In this document: positions 7,337 through 15,592 of the stretch, in pieces
Numbering within the stretch: the first letter of the stretch is position 1
Layout of the letters: every line of letters begins with the position of its first letter
Origin: an uncultured Clostridia bacterium
GTDB taxonomy: Bacteria > Bacillota > Clostridia > Oscillospirales > Acutalibacteraceae
Direction of reading: 5' to 3'
DNA: 45,796 nucleotides
NCBI GenBank assembly: GCA_947593615.1
Contig: CANQDR010000017.1
Coordinates: 1-45,796 of the forward strand
Translations under genes and position numbers: made by a program
The notes under the pieces: model-generated
Seen by the model: the letters and a program-made list of their open reading frames with translations, nothing else
The model's database searches: none
Told to the model about the DNA's origin: nothing

Positions 7337-7810
7337 TTATTTTAACGGCTTATTTTTTTGACCGTATTCTCCGTTTGTAAGATGTGCGCCGATCACCATA
7401 TTTTTATATATAAGCATTACGGCGTATTTTTCTTTTGAATTTTTCAGCTCATAAGTTATCATTTTGGCACTCTTTCCCTTGTATCTGCTCAAATCAAGTC
7501 CTATTGTTTTCTGAAGCTCGTTGTATTCATCATATACGGCATTGAACTCTGACGGAATTATTATATCTCTGCTCTCTGCGCTTTCAGGTACAGGCGAAAG
7601 ACCGAATTCCTGAAGAAATCCGATTTGCTCTTCTTGGGTTTCTGCCTTGAGAGAATATATGCCTATTTCGTCACAGGTCGCAGTATCGGGAACTTGGCTG
7701 TGCACCGATACCATACATATAATACATACTACAGAAACAATAATTGATGCGACAGCAAAAAAAACAAGTAATTTTTTTGATGGCAAAATTTTTACGTTGT
7801 ATACAAACAT
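7337..7810 (-). CDS. DUF4830-like membrane-anchored protein
   Basis: A 157-residue protein with an N-terminal membrane segment (about 14-36) and an extracellular domain that resembles DUF4830: QEEQIGFLQEFGL near the start and YAVMLIYKNMVIGAHL near the end. The function of this family is unknown. GGAGG precedes the ATG. It lies between a HAD phosphatase and the rsuA gene on the same strand, an arrangement that gives no functional clue. Confidence 0.7.
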   Translation of the reverse strand: MFVYNVKILPSKKLLVFFAVASIIVSVVCIICMVSVHSQVPDTATCDEIGIYSLKAETQEEQIGFLQEFGLSPVPESAESRDIIIPSEFNAVYDEYNELQKTIGLDLSRYKGKSAKMITYELKNSKEKYAVMLIYKNMVIGAHLTNGEYGQKNKPLK

Positions 7811-7859
7811 TTTTAAAACCTCCGTTATAAATTCATATGCCGAAGATTTTGTTTTAATG

Positions 7860-8522
7860 TCAGTTACTTATAAATGAAATTATATCCCCAGGAGTTTTCG
7901 CAAACAGCTTCGCTCCCTCCTCTTTCATTCTGTCTGTCGAACCGTATCCGTATTCAACTCCCACAAAATCAATTCCGCAAAGCCTTGCTCCCCTGGCGTC
8001 AAAATATGTGTCGCCAAGCATAACCGTATTTGTTTTTTCCTTTTCAAAGTCGCCTCCAAGCGAATTTACCGCATACGGAATTAAATCCTTTTTATCCTTT
8101 CGGCTTCCGTCAAATGTTGAACCGCATACTGCGTCAAAATAATTCGATACTCCGAGGATTTCTACTATCTCCTCTGCAAATTTTTCGTATTTTGACGAAC
8201 ATACCGCAACCTTTGCGTTACTGCTTTTCAGCTTTTCGAGAACTTCTTTAATACCGTCATACAGTTTATTTATATACTTCCCCGTTTCGTTGTAAAAATC
8301 TCGGTAAAATTCAAGTCCCTTTTGACTGTCCTCTTCATTAAAATGACACACATTTCTGAATGTATCAAGCAAAGGCGGCCCTATATATAATGTATAGTCG
8401 TCAAGATCAGGCAACGGCTTTCCAAGTGAAGTTATTGCGTGTTCAAGCGATTTGCGTATTCCTCCTGCACTTTCGCTTACAGTACCGTCAAGGTCAAATA
8501 ATACATATTTATATTTAATCAT
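7860..8522 (-). CDS. HAD-family phosphatase, phosphoglycolate-phosphatase type
   Basis: A 220-residue soluble hydrolase of the HAD superfamily with a helical cap. Motif I DLDGT (nucleophile Asp near residue 10), motif II VCSSK, a Lys in the SRKDKKDL region and motif IV GDTYFD are all visible. The Gph/PpaX-like layout suggests a small phosphate ester or pyrophosphate substrate; which one cannot be read from sequence. Its start overlaps the end of the thioesterase gene by 8 nt, so the two are translated together. Confidence 0.8.
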   Translation of the reverse strand: MIKYKYVLFDLDGTVSESAGGIRKSLEHAITSLGKPLPDLDDYTLYIGPPLLDTFRNVCHFNEEDSQKGLEFYRDFYNETGKYINKLYDGIKEVLEKLKSSNAKVAVCSSKYEKFAEEIVEILGVSNYFDAVCGSTFDGSRKDKKDLIPYAVNSLGGDFEKEKTNTVMLGDTYFDARGARLCGIDFVGVEYGYGSTDRMKEEGAKLFAKTPGDIISFISN

Positions 8523-8901
8523 TAAATTTTCCGTCTGCTTTCATCTGAAATTTTTCAGCCTTTACACTGACTCTCGTATGTGTGCCTCTGGCTATCTCGC
8601 CCTTTTTATCTTCTGCCTTCACATCAAAATAAAACATTCTTCCGTCAATTTTTGTAAGAACCGCAGTTGCAGTGATTTCCGCCCCCAAAGGAGTAGGGCT
8701 TGTATGTTCAATAGAAATCATTGTTCCGACTGTTGTAAGTTCATCATCGCCGAGTTCGCTTTGAGCAAGCTCAGCCGCTGCGTTTTCCATTAATGCGACC
8801 ACCGCAGGAGTGGCAAGAACCATCAGGCTTCCGCTTCCCATGGCGCAGGCAAGATTTTCTTCCTCAACCTTGATCGTCTTTGATACAGCTTTTTCAGACA
8901 T
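8515..8901 (-). CDS. Hotdog-fold thioesterase, FlK-like
   Basis: A 128-residue hotdog protein: ATPAVVALMENAAAE, then GTMISIEHTSPTPLG, and a beta-rich end with GEIARGTHTRVSV. The family hydrolyses acyl-CoA-type thioesters (FlK acts on fluoroacetyl-CoA in Streptomyces); no specific substrate can be assigned. The ATG at 8901 is chosen because GGAAAGGGG is 6 bases upstream; 18 codons of open frame further upstream are not needed. A promoter is visible at 8947-8975. The gene overlaps the HAD gene. Confidence 0.8.
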   Translation of the reverse strand: MSEKAVSKTIKVEEENLACAMGSGSLMVLATPAVVALMENAAAELAQSELGDDELTTVGTMISIEHTSPTPLGAEITATAVLTKIDGRMFYFDVKAEDKKGEIARGTHTRVSVKAEKFQMKADGKFND

Positions 8902-8943
8902 AATAATCCCCTTTCCTGTTGTTTTAATATATTGTGCTTTATT

Positions 8944-8983
8944 ACCATAATACAATAATATAAAGAATAAGGCAAGTCATTGC
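8944..8983 (-). repeat. 40-bp repeat, copy 1, containing the thioesterase promoter
   Basis: Nearly the same sequence occurs at 11351-11389 (a few substitutions and one indel). On the minus strand it carries TTGCCT (8970-8975) and TATTAT (8947-8952) 17 bases apart, placed to drive the thioesterase gene. It ends in the inverted pair GGCAA/TTGC. Confidence 0.6.
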
Positions 8984-9048
8984 ATTTTTATCTACTGTCT
9001 AACTATATAAAAATAAATTCTTTCTGTCTGCGCAGATTTGATAAAGCG

Positions 9049-9387
9049 TTACGTTGTTTTGTTTTTGTTATAATTTTTTATTACATCGTTTATGCTCTGT
9101 TTCTCATCTTTTGTAAGTTTTCTGTATTCGTCAACTAATTTGGATTCCTCACCATTCAAATCATAAGGATATACTTTTTCAATTATATGATTAATGTCTG
9201 TATTTCCTATAAGATAGTCAACAGAGGTGTTAAAAAAATTTGCTATGTCAATAAGAGTGTTAATGTCAGGCTCAACATTGTGATTTTCATATTTATTTAT
9301 AGATTGCTGGCTTGTTCCTATGATTTCAGCAAGCTTTTGTTGGCTGATGCCCGATTGTAATCTTAACTTTTTCAGATTTTTCACCAT
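9049..9387 (-). CDS. XRE-family repressor divergent from a surface protein
   Basis: A 112-residue DNA-binding protein. Its helix-turn-helix at about residues 5-60 (SGISQQKLAEIIGTSQQSIN, ending PDINTLIDIANFFNTSVDYL) is a typical Cro/CI-type domain, and a short acidic then basic helical C terminus may dimerise. AGGGTG is 5 bases before the ATG. It is transcribed away from the surface protein at 9545, and two related dyads between the genes are likely its operators. The XRE gene at 20202 sits in the same position beside a related surface protein. Confidence 0.85.
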   Translation of the reverse strand: MVKNLKKLRLQSGISQQKLAEIIGTSQQSINKYENHNVEPDINTLIDIANFFNTSVDYLIGNTDINHIIEKVYPYDLNGEESKLVDEYRKLTKDEKQSINDVIKNYNKNKTT

Positions 9388-9408
9388 ATAATCACCCTAA
9401 TAATAATA

Positions 9409-9480
9409 TTAACAACTTAGAGTAGTTAAATAAAAAACTTTATTTTAGTTATTGACAACAACTTGAGGTTGTGATATATT
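9409..9480 (+). promoter_or_regulatory. Promoter of the 557-residue surface protein with two dyads
   Basis: TTGACA at 9452-9457 and TATATT at 9475-9480 are 17 bases apart. A dyad ACAACTTGAGGTTGT (9458-9472) fills the spacer; a second imperfect dyad (9409-9429, TTAAC...GTTAA) shares the core ACAACTT-GAG. The placement is ideal for repression by the divergent XRE protein. Confidence 0.65.
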
Positions 9481-9544
9481 AAATATGAAATATGACAATA
9501 TACGTCAATTATTTCTTAATTTTATTCAGAAAAGGAGATAAAAA

Positions 9545-11218
9545 ATGAAAAAATCAACAAAATTAATCTCAATCATTTTAGCTTTATTGCTGGCAGTCTG
9601 CTCATTTGCTGCAATGCCTTTTGCTGTCAATGCAACTTCACCTGCACAAATTTCCACTCCGGATACCGCAACAATAGAGCTTATCAAACTTCCGGATAAG
9701 ACTCAATATATTAAGGATGTCGATTATGATTTAAACCTTGACGGTCTTGAATATAATGTATATTATACCGATGGAACAACCGAGCATATTATATGTGAAA
9801 ATGGTGAACATTCACACATTGTTGCGCACTTTTATACATCTGATGGAGACGAGGTTGAATATTTCGATAACCTGCCGTTAGGTAAAAATACAGTTAATCT
9901 AGAATATTGCCGTTATAATAAAAATTCCGATACCTATGATTACATAGAGATCGCTGAATATGAAATTAATATAGTTACTGCGTATATAGAGCTTATTAAA
10001 CTTCCGAATAAGACTAATTATATTCAGGGTGTCGATTATTTAGACCTTGACGGACTTGAATTTAATGTGAATTATTATGCCGATGGAAGAACCGAGCATA
10101 TTATATGTGAAAATGGTGAATATTCAGACGACATTGAGGCGCACTTTTATACATCCGATGGAGAAGAGGTTGAGTATTTCGAAGACCTGCCGTTAGGTAA
10201 AAATACAGTTAAGCTTACATATCCCGTTTATAATGATACCTATGATTACATAGAAATTGCTGAATATGAAATTAATATAGTTGTTATTGACCATATTGAA
10301 CTTACTAAACTCCCGGATAAAACTGAATATATTAGGGGCATTGGCACTGAAGATTTTTCACTTGAGGGACTTGAATATAATGTATATTATAACGATGGAA
10401 CAACCGAGCATATTATATATGAAGATGGTGAATATTCAGACTATTTAGACATTTTTGGGCAATTTTATACATCCGATGGAGAAGATGTTGGACAAAATAT
10501 CAATTCCCTGCCGTTAGGTAAAAATACAGTTAAGCTTAAGTATATCGTTTATGGTGCTGGTGGATTTGTTACTGATTATTCCATAGAGTTTGCTGTATAT
10601 GAAATTAATATAGTTCAAGACCCGAACGTTGCAGGGATAAAAAGCATTGAGATGATCCAACTCCCCGATAAAGTATTTACAACTGAGTGCCTGGTTAACG
10701 GTGAACCTGATAATTATGGAGACAAGTATTGGAAACAATACGAAGAAAACAGCTTATATTATCATATGAACGGCGCCAAGCTGAAAATCACCTTTACAGA
10801 CGGAACAACTGATATTTATGAATTCTTCAATGAGGGGTATCCTGTCTTTGTTTACAAGGGAATACTTTTTAATGTTAAAGATTTGGGAGGCTATAAGGCA
10901 GAGGTAAATCTTTTAGGTCACACCACAGTTTTTGAGGCTAAACATGCCGGTTCTGATAATAATGGCAATAACACAACACCTACAAATCCGACCGATACAT
11001 CCAATGGTAATTTGACAACGCCTACATCTTCGCAAGTTTCCTCTCCGGATACAGCAACCCCCGATACAGTAACAAATGGTTCTTCAGGTACATCCGGTTC
11101 AGGCAACGGAACTATTGCTACAGGCAATAACATGTGTTCTCTTGCTGCAATTATTATTTTGGTTTGTGCCGGCGGAGTAATGGTATTCTTCAACAGAAAA
11201 AGATACTTTAAGCATTAA
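9545..11218 (+). CDS. Anchored surface protein with four Ig-like repeats
   Basis: A 557-residue exported protein. The signal peptide covers about residues 1-30. Four related modules begin near residues 41, 144, 246 and 363, each with a start like IELIKLPDKT-Y and the first three with a box like YNVYY-DGTTEHII. They resemble bacterial Ig-like domains. A Thr/Ser/Pro/Asn/Gly-rich spacer (about 470-525) leads to ATGN, a membrane segment and NRKR, an anchor without LPxTG. AAGGAG precedes the ATG. The closest relative in the window is the protein at 20768. It is probably an adhesin or binding protein; the ligand is unknown. Its repeats are also similar at the DNA level, allowing recombination between modules. 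Confidence 0.75.
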   Translation: MKKSTKLISIILALLLAVCSFAAMPFAVNATSPAQISTPDTATIELIKLPDKTQYIKDVDYDLNLDGLEYNVYYTDGTTEHIICENGEHSHIVAHFYTSDGDEVEYFDNLPLGKNTVNLEYCRYNKNSDTYDYIEIAEYEINIVTAYIELIKLPNKTNYIQGVDYLDLDGLEFNVNYYADGRTEHIICENGEYSDDIEAHFYTSDGEEVEYFEDLPLGKNTVKLTYPVYNDTYDYIEIAEYEINIVVIDHIELTKLPDKTEYIRGIGTEDFSLEGLEYNVYYNDGTTEHIIYEDGEYSDYLDIFGQFYTSDGEDVGQNINSLPLGKNTVKLKYIVYGAGGFVTDYSIEFAVYEINIVQDPNVAGIKSIEMIQLPDKVFTTECLVNGEPDNYGDKYWKQYEENSLYYHMNGAKLKITFTDGTTDIYEFFNEGYPVFVYKGILFNVKDLGGYKAEVNLLGHTTVFEAKHAGSDNNGNNTTPTNPTDTSNGNLTTPTSSQVSSPDTATPDTVTNGSSGTSGSGNGTIATGNNMCSLAAIIILVCAGGVMVFFNRKRYFKH

Positions 11219-11253
11219 TAGAAATTAGCATTAAAATTCAATAGTAAAAAAAC

Positions 11254-11290
11254 AAGAGCGAAACTGTAACAAAAACAGTATCGCTCTTAT
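11254..11290 (+). terminator. Terminator of the surface protein gene
   Basis: AAGAGCGA and TCGCTCTT with an inner ACTGT/ACAGT stem, followed by ATTTTATTT. Confidence 0.75.
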
Positions 11291-11300
11291 TTTATTTCGG

Positions 11301-11329
11301 TTGTTTAAATGAATAAATTGTGATATAAT
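11301..11329 (+). promoter_or_regulatory. Promoter of ychF
   Basis: TTGTTT at 11301-11306 and TATAAT at 11324-11329, 17 bases apart, about 88 bases before the gene. Confidence 0.5.
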
Positions 11330-11350
11330 ATAGTCTAAATGAATTATGTA

Positions 11351-11389
11351 ACCATAATACAATATTATAAAAATAAGGCAAGCCATTGC
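11351..11389. repeat. 39-bp repeat, copy 2, in the ychF leader
   Basis: Matches 8944-8983 on the same strand, including ACCATAATACAAT and AATAAGGCAAG. On the minus strand it keeps a TTGCCT/TATTAT pair with 16-base spacing, so it could act as a promoter directed away from ychF. It also carries the hairpin GGCAA-GCCA-TTGCC. Confidence 0.55.
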
Positions 11390-11416
11390 CGTAAATAAAT
11401 TTGAGGAGAATCATCA

Positions 11417-12511
11417 ATGAAATTAGGTATAGTAGGTTTACCGAATGTAGGAAAAAGCACGCTTTTTAATGCTATTACAAACGCAGGCGCACAGAGTGCA
11501 AACTATCCATTCTGCACAATTGAGCCTAACATAGGTGTTGTTGCCGTGCCAGACAAGAGGCTCGACAAGCTTTCAGAAATGTACGACCCCGACAAATATA
11601 CTCCTGCTTCAATTGAATTTGTTGACATTGCAGGTCTTGTAAAGGGAGCGTCAAAGGGCGAAGGTCTGGGAAACAAATTTCTATCTAATATTCGTGAATG
11701 TGATGCAATTGTTCACGTTGTTCGCTGTTTTGAAAATGACGACATTATCCACGTTGAGGGAAATATAAATCCCGCACGTGACATTGAAACAATTAATCTT
11801 GAGCTTATTCTGTCTGATGTCGAGATGATGGAACGCAGGATTGACAAGACAAAGAAAATGCTTAAGGGTGACAAAAAATATCAAAAGGATTTAGACTTTT
11901 TTGAACGTGTGCTCTCTGCACTTGAGGAAGGCAAACCAGCAAGAAGCGTTGAATGTGATGAAGATGAAAAAGCGCTGCTTTCCGAAGTTGCGCTTCTGAC
12001 AAACAAGCCCGTAATTTACGCGGCCAATATGAGCGACGAGGATTTTTCAAACGGAATTGATAATAACGCAGGATACAAAGCTGTACAAGCTATTGCCTCA
12101 GAAGAACACGCAGGCGTTCTCCCGATTTGCGCCCAGATTGAAGAAGAAATCGTTGAAATGGATAAGGAAGAAAAGGAAATGTTCCTCGCTGATATGGGAC
12201 TTGAAGAAAGCGGACTTGACCGGCTTATTAAGGAATGTTATGCTCTGCTCGGACTTATCTCCTACCTCACGGCTGGCAAACAGGAGGTCAGAGCATGGAC
12301 GATCAAAAACGGTACAAAAGCTCCTCAGGCAGCAGGCAAAATCCACTCTGATTTTGAGAGAGGATTTATCAGAGCCGAAGTTATTGCTTATGATGATTTA
12401 ATTGCTTGCGGCAGTATGACAGCCGCAAAGGAAAAAGGACTTGTCCGCAGCGAGGGCAAAGAGTATGTTATGAAAGACGGCGACGTTGTTCTGTTCAGAT
12501 TTAACGTATAA
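11417..12511 (+). CDS. ychF: Redox-regulated ATPase/GTPase YchF
   Basis: A 364-residue Obg-family P-loop protein with full length and all family boxes: GLPNVGKSTLFNAIT (G1), DIAGLVKGASKGEGLGNKFL (G3), a variant NMSDED-type G4, a coiled-coil insertion near residues 130-170, and a C-terminal TGS domain ending DGDVVLFRFNV. YchF/OLA1 proteins prefer ATP over GTP and associate with ribosomes. GAGGAG precedes the ATG. It has its own promoter and terminator and no operon partner. Confidence 0.96.
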   Translation: MKLGIVGLPNVGKSTLFNAITNAGAQSANYPFCTIEPNIGVVAVPDKRLDKLSEMYDPDKYTPASIEFVDIAGLVKGASKGEGLGNKFLSNIRECDAIVHVVRCFENDDIIHVEGNINPARDIETINLELILSDVEMMERRIDKTKKMLKGDKKYQKDLDFFERVLSALEEGKPARSVECDEDEKALLSEVALLTNKPVIYAANMSDEDFSNGIDNNAGYKAVQAIASEEHAGVLPICAQIEEEIVEMDKEEKEMFLADMGLEESGLDRLIKECYALLGLISYLTAGKQEVRAWTIKNGTKAPQAAGKIHSDFERGFIRAEVIAYDDLIACGSMTAAKEKGLVRSEGKEYVMKDGDVVLFRFNV

Positions 12512-12738
12512 ATTTTAAGTCGAGTATATACATAGGATTATAATTCATACAGCGGTTGCCCGACCGTATTGTTTTGTCTTTGAAATTACAATTGCTTTCA
12601 CGCAATTATGTTTGCTTTTATTCAAAACATATACAACAAAGAATAATTACATCAGTTTTGCTAATGTATTACTATTTCTAAAAATTACAATGGCGGTCAC
12701 TCTGTTAGCTTCATATATTATAATATAATCACAAAACC
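12512..12738. other. Intergenic DNA with a remnant of the ribU-leader repeat
   Basis: No gene was seen between ychF and the terminator at 12739. TTGCCCGACCGT at 12556-12567 also occurs in the 95-bp repeats at 23585-23860, so this may be a decayed copy. Two related short segments, ATTACAATTGC near 12587 and ATTACAATGGC near 12685, suggest a further decayed repeat. Confidence 0.4.
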
Positions 12739-12776
12739 AAACGCTTCACAAACCATAATGGAATGTGAAGCGTTTT
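12739..12776. terminator. Bidirectional terminator between ychF and a small minus-strand gene
   Basis: AAACGCTTCACA pairs with TGTGAAGCGTTT across a 13-nt loop, with T-rich DNA following on the plus strand. Confidence 0.65.
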
Positions 12777-12831
12777 ATATTAGTGTATAAAAATATTATT
12801 GTTTAAGACAAAGTACATTAAATGATAATTT

Positions 12832-12960
12832 TTATTGTCTATTTGTTTTATCTTTATTGTTTTCAATTGGTTTATCCGCATGGGAAGCTGCCCTGCAAAA
12901 TACCATTATGACAATCCCTATGATACATCCAACAAACAAACCAATTATGAATCCGACCAT
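12832..12960 (-). CDS. DUF3789-like mini membrane protein
   Basis: A 42-residue peptide with start MVGFIIGLFVGCIIGIVIM, a single membrane segment, then a short charged tail (HADKPIENNKDK). It resembles the 58-residue peptide at 4670, sharing GFIIGLFVG. On the minus strand GGGGAGTAGGT lies a few bases before the ATG, which supports translation. It stands alone, unlike the copy in the fibre operon. The function is unknown. Confidence 0.6.
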   Translation of the reverse strand: MVGFIIGLFVGCIIGIVIMVFCRAASHADKPIENNKDKTNRQ

Positions 12961-13111
12961 ATAGACCTACTCCCCAATACACTACTGTTTTTTATTCTTA
13001 TAAAAATACAATTTTCTTTTAATTTATATATCATAATTTGCATATTCTTATAGATATATATTACATAAAATTATATTAAATGTAAATATTATGCAATATT
13101 TTTCTTTGAGC

Positions 13112-13140
13112 TTTGTAAATGCGAAATGGTAAATTATAAT
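13112..13140 (+). promoter_or_regulatory. Promoter of the Cys-rich mini-protein
   Basis: TTTGTA at 13112-13117 and a perfect TATAAT at 13135-13140, 17 bases apart. The -35 box is weak. Confidence 0.45.
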
Positions 13141-13201
13141 TAGTTGTAACAAAAAATGAAATTCAAAATAGTATGTAATGTAAACGAAAGGAGGAAAGCA
13201 T

Positions 13202-13330
13202 ATGTGTAATAATAACGGTTTGTTCGGAAACAATAGCTGCTGTACTTGGATCATTCTTCTTATCGTAATTCTCAGCTGCTGCGGTAACAACAACGCTTCT
13301 GACAACAACGGATGCGGTTGCGGTTGCTGA
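13202..13330 (+). CDS. Cysteine-rich membrane mini-protein
   Basis: A 42-residue peptide: an Asn/Gly-rich head with a CC pair, a short hydrophobic core (TWIILLIVILSCCG), and an Asn/Asp-rich tail ending GCGCGC. Eight Cys in 42 residues is extreme. AAGGAGG is 6 bases before the ATG, a promoter lies upstream and a terminator follows, so it looks like a real monocistronic gene. I do not recognise a family. Metal or disulfide chemistry, or a spore-coat role, are guesses. Confidence 0.65.
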   Translation: MCNNNGLFGNNSCCTWIILLIVILSCCGNNNASDNNGCGCGC

Positions 13331-13384
13331 TTAGCAAGCTAATCCATTCGTAAATTCATCAGTTGCATACTGAGGACGTTTTAT

Positions 13385-13419
13385 AAAACAGGCTCCCGTT
13401 ATAAACGGAAGCCTGTTTT
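13385..13419. terminator. Bidirectional terminator
   Basis: AAAACAGGCTCCCGTT pairs with AACGGAAGCCTGTTTT (one mismatch) across 3 nt. T-runs on both sides serve the mini-protein gene and the minus-strand ATP-grasp gene. Confidence 0.8.
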
Positions 13420-13435
13420 ATTATAATCATAAATA

Positions 13436-14455
13436 TTAATATTTAAAATCTGGTACGTACTTCTTAATTGTCGGGAGCATACCGATTTTATCTGGTGTAT
13501 GCGGTGGAAGCTGCCAGAAATCGTGAGCACAATAAGTATTGCCCTCAATAATTGCAGGTCCCGTAGGAGTAATTGCAACATCCCAGCCGATATATCTTAT
13601 CTGAGGAACTACAAGTGCGGCTTTAAGGCACATATCAACAGCCTCTTTAACAAACGGCAACTGATAACCAACAAGCTTTACGTGAGTATCGGGATGTTCG
13701 GTATAAATTATTCCCTTTGTTGTATCTCCCGAATGAGCAGGATACTTCATCTTTCCTGTTTCTATATCCACAGGAGTGAACAGACAGTTGTTATCAATAA
13801 TGCTGCCGCCGCAGCCCATTTTCTGAACTATATAAACACAGTGCGGAACTTTGTTGTTATCAAGAATGGTGATAACTCTCATACTGTTTACAGCATTGGG
13901 GTAAAGCTTGCTTAATGCAGGATGCTGATTAATATTGTCCTCAATTGTGCAGAAACCCTTATTAATGAGATAATCGTAAAGCTCGTCAAAACTCTTAAAA
14001 TCACTTACTTTTAGTCTTTCACAGCCAATGCCGCATTCCTTGTCCTGCATTTTACAGAACAGATATTCTCTTGTTTCTACAAATTTGCGAACTTCTTCTT
14101 TTGAAGCCTTTTCAAGCTGTAAATAGCCTCTTCCGATATAATCCTTAAACAGCTCGTTAAACTCATCCTTATTGTCAAAGAGGTGAGCATACTCAGTATC
14201 GTTCATAAACATATTAAGCTTTTTGCTTATAAGACGTGTTACAAATGTTTTGCGCTGTTCTTTGTTGAGGTCATAAAACGCAAAAATCTGGTAATCATAA
14301 TATCCTGCACCGTAACGCTTTGCGCACCAAAGCATATCAAAGAAAATTCCAATGCTGTTCTTTCCTGTTCTTTCGTGTACAGCCTTGATTGCAGTTTTCA
14401 TTTTTCCTAAGCTTGCGTGTGCAAGCACTCTGAAAATATACCCTTTATCTGCCAT
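13436..14455 (-). CDS. Sugar-transfer-associated ATP-grasp protein
   Basis: A 339-residue soluble protein resembling the ATPgrasp_ST family. The N-terminal half is helical and basic; the C-terminal ATP-grasp core includes NSMRVITI, VQKMGCGGSIIDN, IGWDVAITPTGPAIIEGN (metal-binding acidic and Asn residues), as in carboxylate-amine ligases. The family is found near polysaccharide and cell-envelope genes, but its substrate is not established. AGGAG is 8 bases before the ATG. It follows alr by 21 nt and is probably co-transcribed, suggesting cell-wall or D-alanine-linked chemistry. Confidence 0.8.
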   Translation of the reverse strand: MADKGYIFRVLAHASLGKMKTAIKAVHERTGKNSIGIFFDMLWCAKRYGAGYYDYQIFAFYDLNKEQRKTFVTRLISKKLNMFMNDTEYAHLFDNKDEFNELFKDYIGRGYLQLEKASKEEVRKFVETREYLFCKMQDKECGIGCERLKVSDFKSFDELYDYLINKGFCTIEDNINQHPALSKLYPNAVNSMRVITILDNNKVPHCVYIVQKMGCGGSIIDNNCLFTPVDIETGKMKYPAHSGDTTKGIIYTEHPDTHVKLVGYQLPFVKEAVDMCLKAALVVPQIRYIGWDVAITPTGPAIIEGNTYCAHDFWQLPPHTPDKIGMLPTIKKYVPDFKY

Positions 14456-14476
14456 TTTATACCACTCCTATATCTT

Positions 14477-15592
14477 TTATTCATATATTCTCGGAACACG
14501 CTTAGAAATTCCGCAGACAATTTCGTCAACATTAGTATTAAGCAAGTCAGCCATCCATAATACACTTAATTTCTCATCAAGCAAAGTTACGGTATTCCCA
14601 CGCTCAACTCCGTCTATGTCGGTAACATCAACCATAAACTGATCCATACAAATCCTGCCGATAATCGGTGCTTCTCTGCCGTTAATCATAACCTTTCCGA
14701 TGTTTGAAAGCCGTCTGCTGTATCCGTCGGCAAAGCCTACGGGAATCGTAGCTATCTTTGTCCTGCGTTTTGTAACGAATGTACCTCCGTAACCTACCTC
14801 TGTATCCTTTGGAACTTCTTTAACCATAACTACATATGTGTACCAGCTGATGATTTGGCGCAAGTCCTCTTTTTCCCAGTCATTTTCATCTATGGGACAA
14901 AGTCCGTAAAGAATATCTCCTGCTCTTACTGCGTCAAGCTGAGTTTCAGGTCTGAGCAAAATAGCCGGACTGTTTGCAACGTGCTTGCACGGAATTGAGA
15001 TCCCCGCTTTTTCAAGCTTTTCCACCATATCAAGATACAAATTAAACTGCTCGGCTGCACTAATACCGTCGTTTTCATCAGCACGCGAAAAATGCGTAAA
15101 TGCTCCGGTAATTTTCAAGTTTTCCATTGAATTTATTTTTAAAATCTTTTCAACTGATGAGATGTCGGCAGGAAATCCTATTCGACTCATACCTGTATCA
15201 ATTTTTATGTTAATAGGCTGGATAATTCCGCTCCATTTTGCAAGCATATTAAGCTTTTCCGCAGTATCAAGAGAAAAAATAGTAGGGGTAAGATTGTATT
15301 TGATTACATTCTCAAGCTGACCGTCGCAGGTATCTCCAAGCAATAGAATTGGCTCAACTGCTCCTGCTTCTCTCAGCGACGCCCCCTCTTCCCATACTGC
15401 AACGGCATATCTTTCAACACCGCATTTTTTCAGAGTGGGATAAATCCCCTTTTCGCCGTGTCCGTAACCATCGCCTTTCAAAACAGCCATAATTTGAACT
15501 CCGTCGTTAAGACGTTTTCGAATATTTTTTATATTTCTCTCAAGCAAGCCGAGATTAACAACGGCAACTGTCCGCTGCGACATTTTTCTCAT
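14477..15592 (-). CDS. alr: Alanine racemase
   Basis: A 371-residue PLP enzyme that makes D-alanine for peptidoglycan. The PLP Lys lies in AVLKGDGYGHG; KIDTGMSRIGF, the Arg in DAVRAGDILYGL, the catalytic Tyr in VGYGGTF and the loop GRICMDQFMVDVT are present. Where most relatives have GYADG this protein reads GFADG, a small active-site-corridor change. AGAAGG is 8 bases upstream of the ATG at 15592; a second ATG three codons in is possible. The clear promoter at 15755-15783 leaves a leader of about 155 nt. Confidence 0.95.
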   Translation of the reverse strand: MRKMSQRTVAVVNLGLLERNIKNIRKRLNDGVQIMAVLKGDGYGHGEKGIYPTLKKCGVERYAVAVWEEGASLREAGAVEPILLLGDTCDGQLENVIKYNLTPTIFSLDTAEKLNMLAKWSGIIQPINIKIDTGMSRIGFPADISSVEKILKINSMENLKITGAFTHFSRADENDGISAAEQFNLYLDMVEKLEKAGISIPCKHVANSPAILLRPETQLDAVRAGDILYGLCPIDENDWEKEDLRQIISWYTYVVMVKEVPKDTEVGYGGTFVTKRRTKIATIPVGFADGYSRRLSNIGKVMINGREAPIIGRICMDQFMVDVTDIDGVERGNTVTLLDEKLSVLWMADLLNTNVDEIVCGISKRVPRIYE

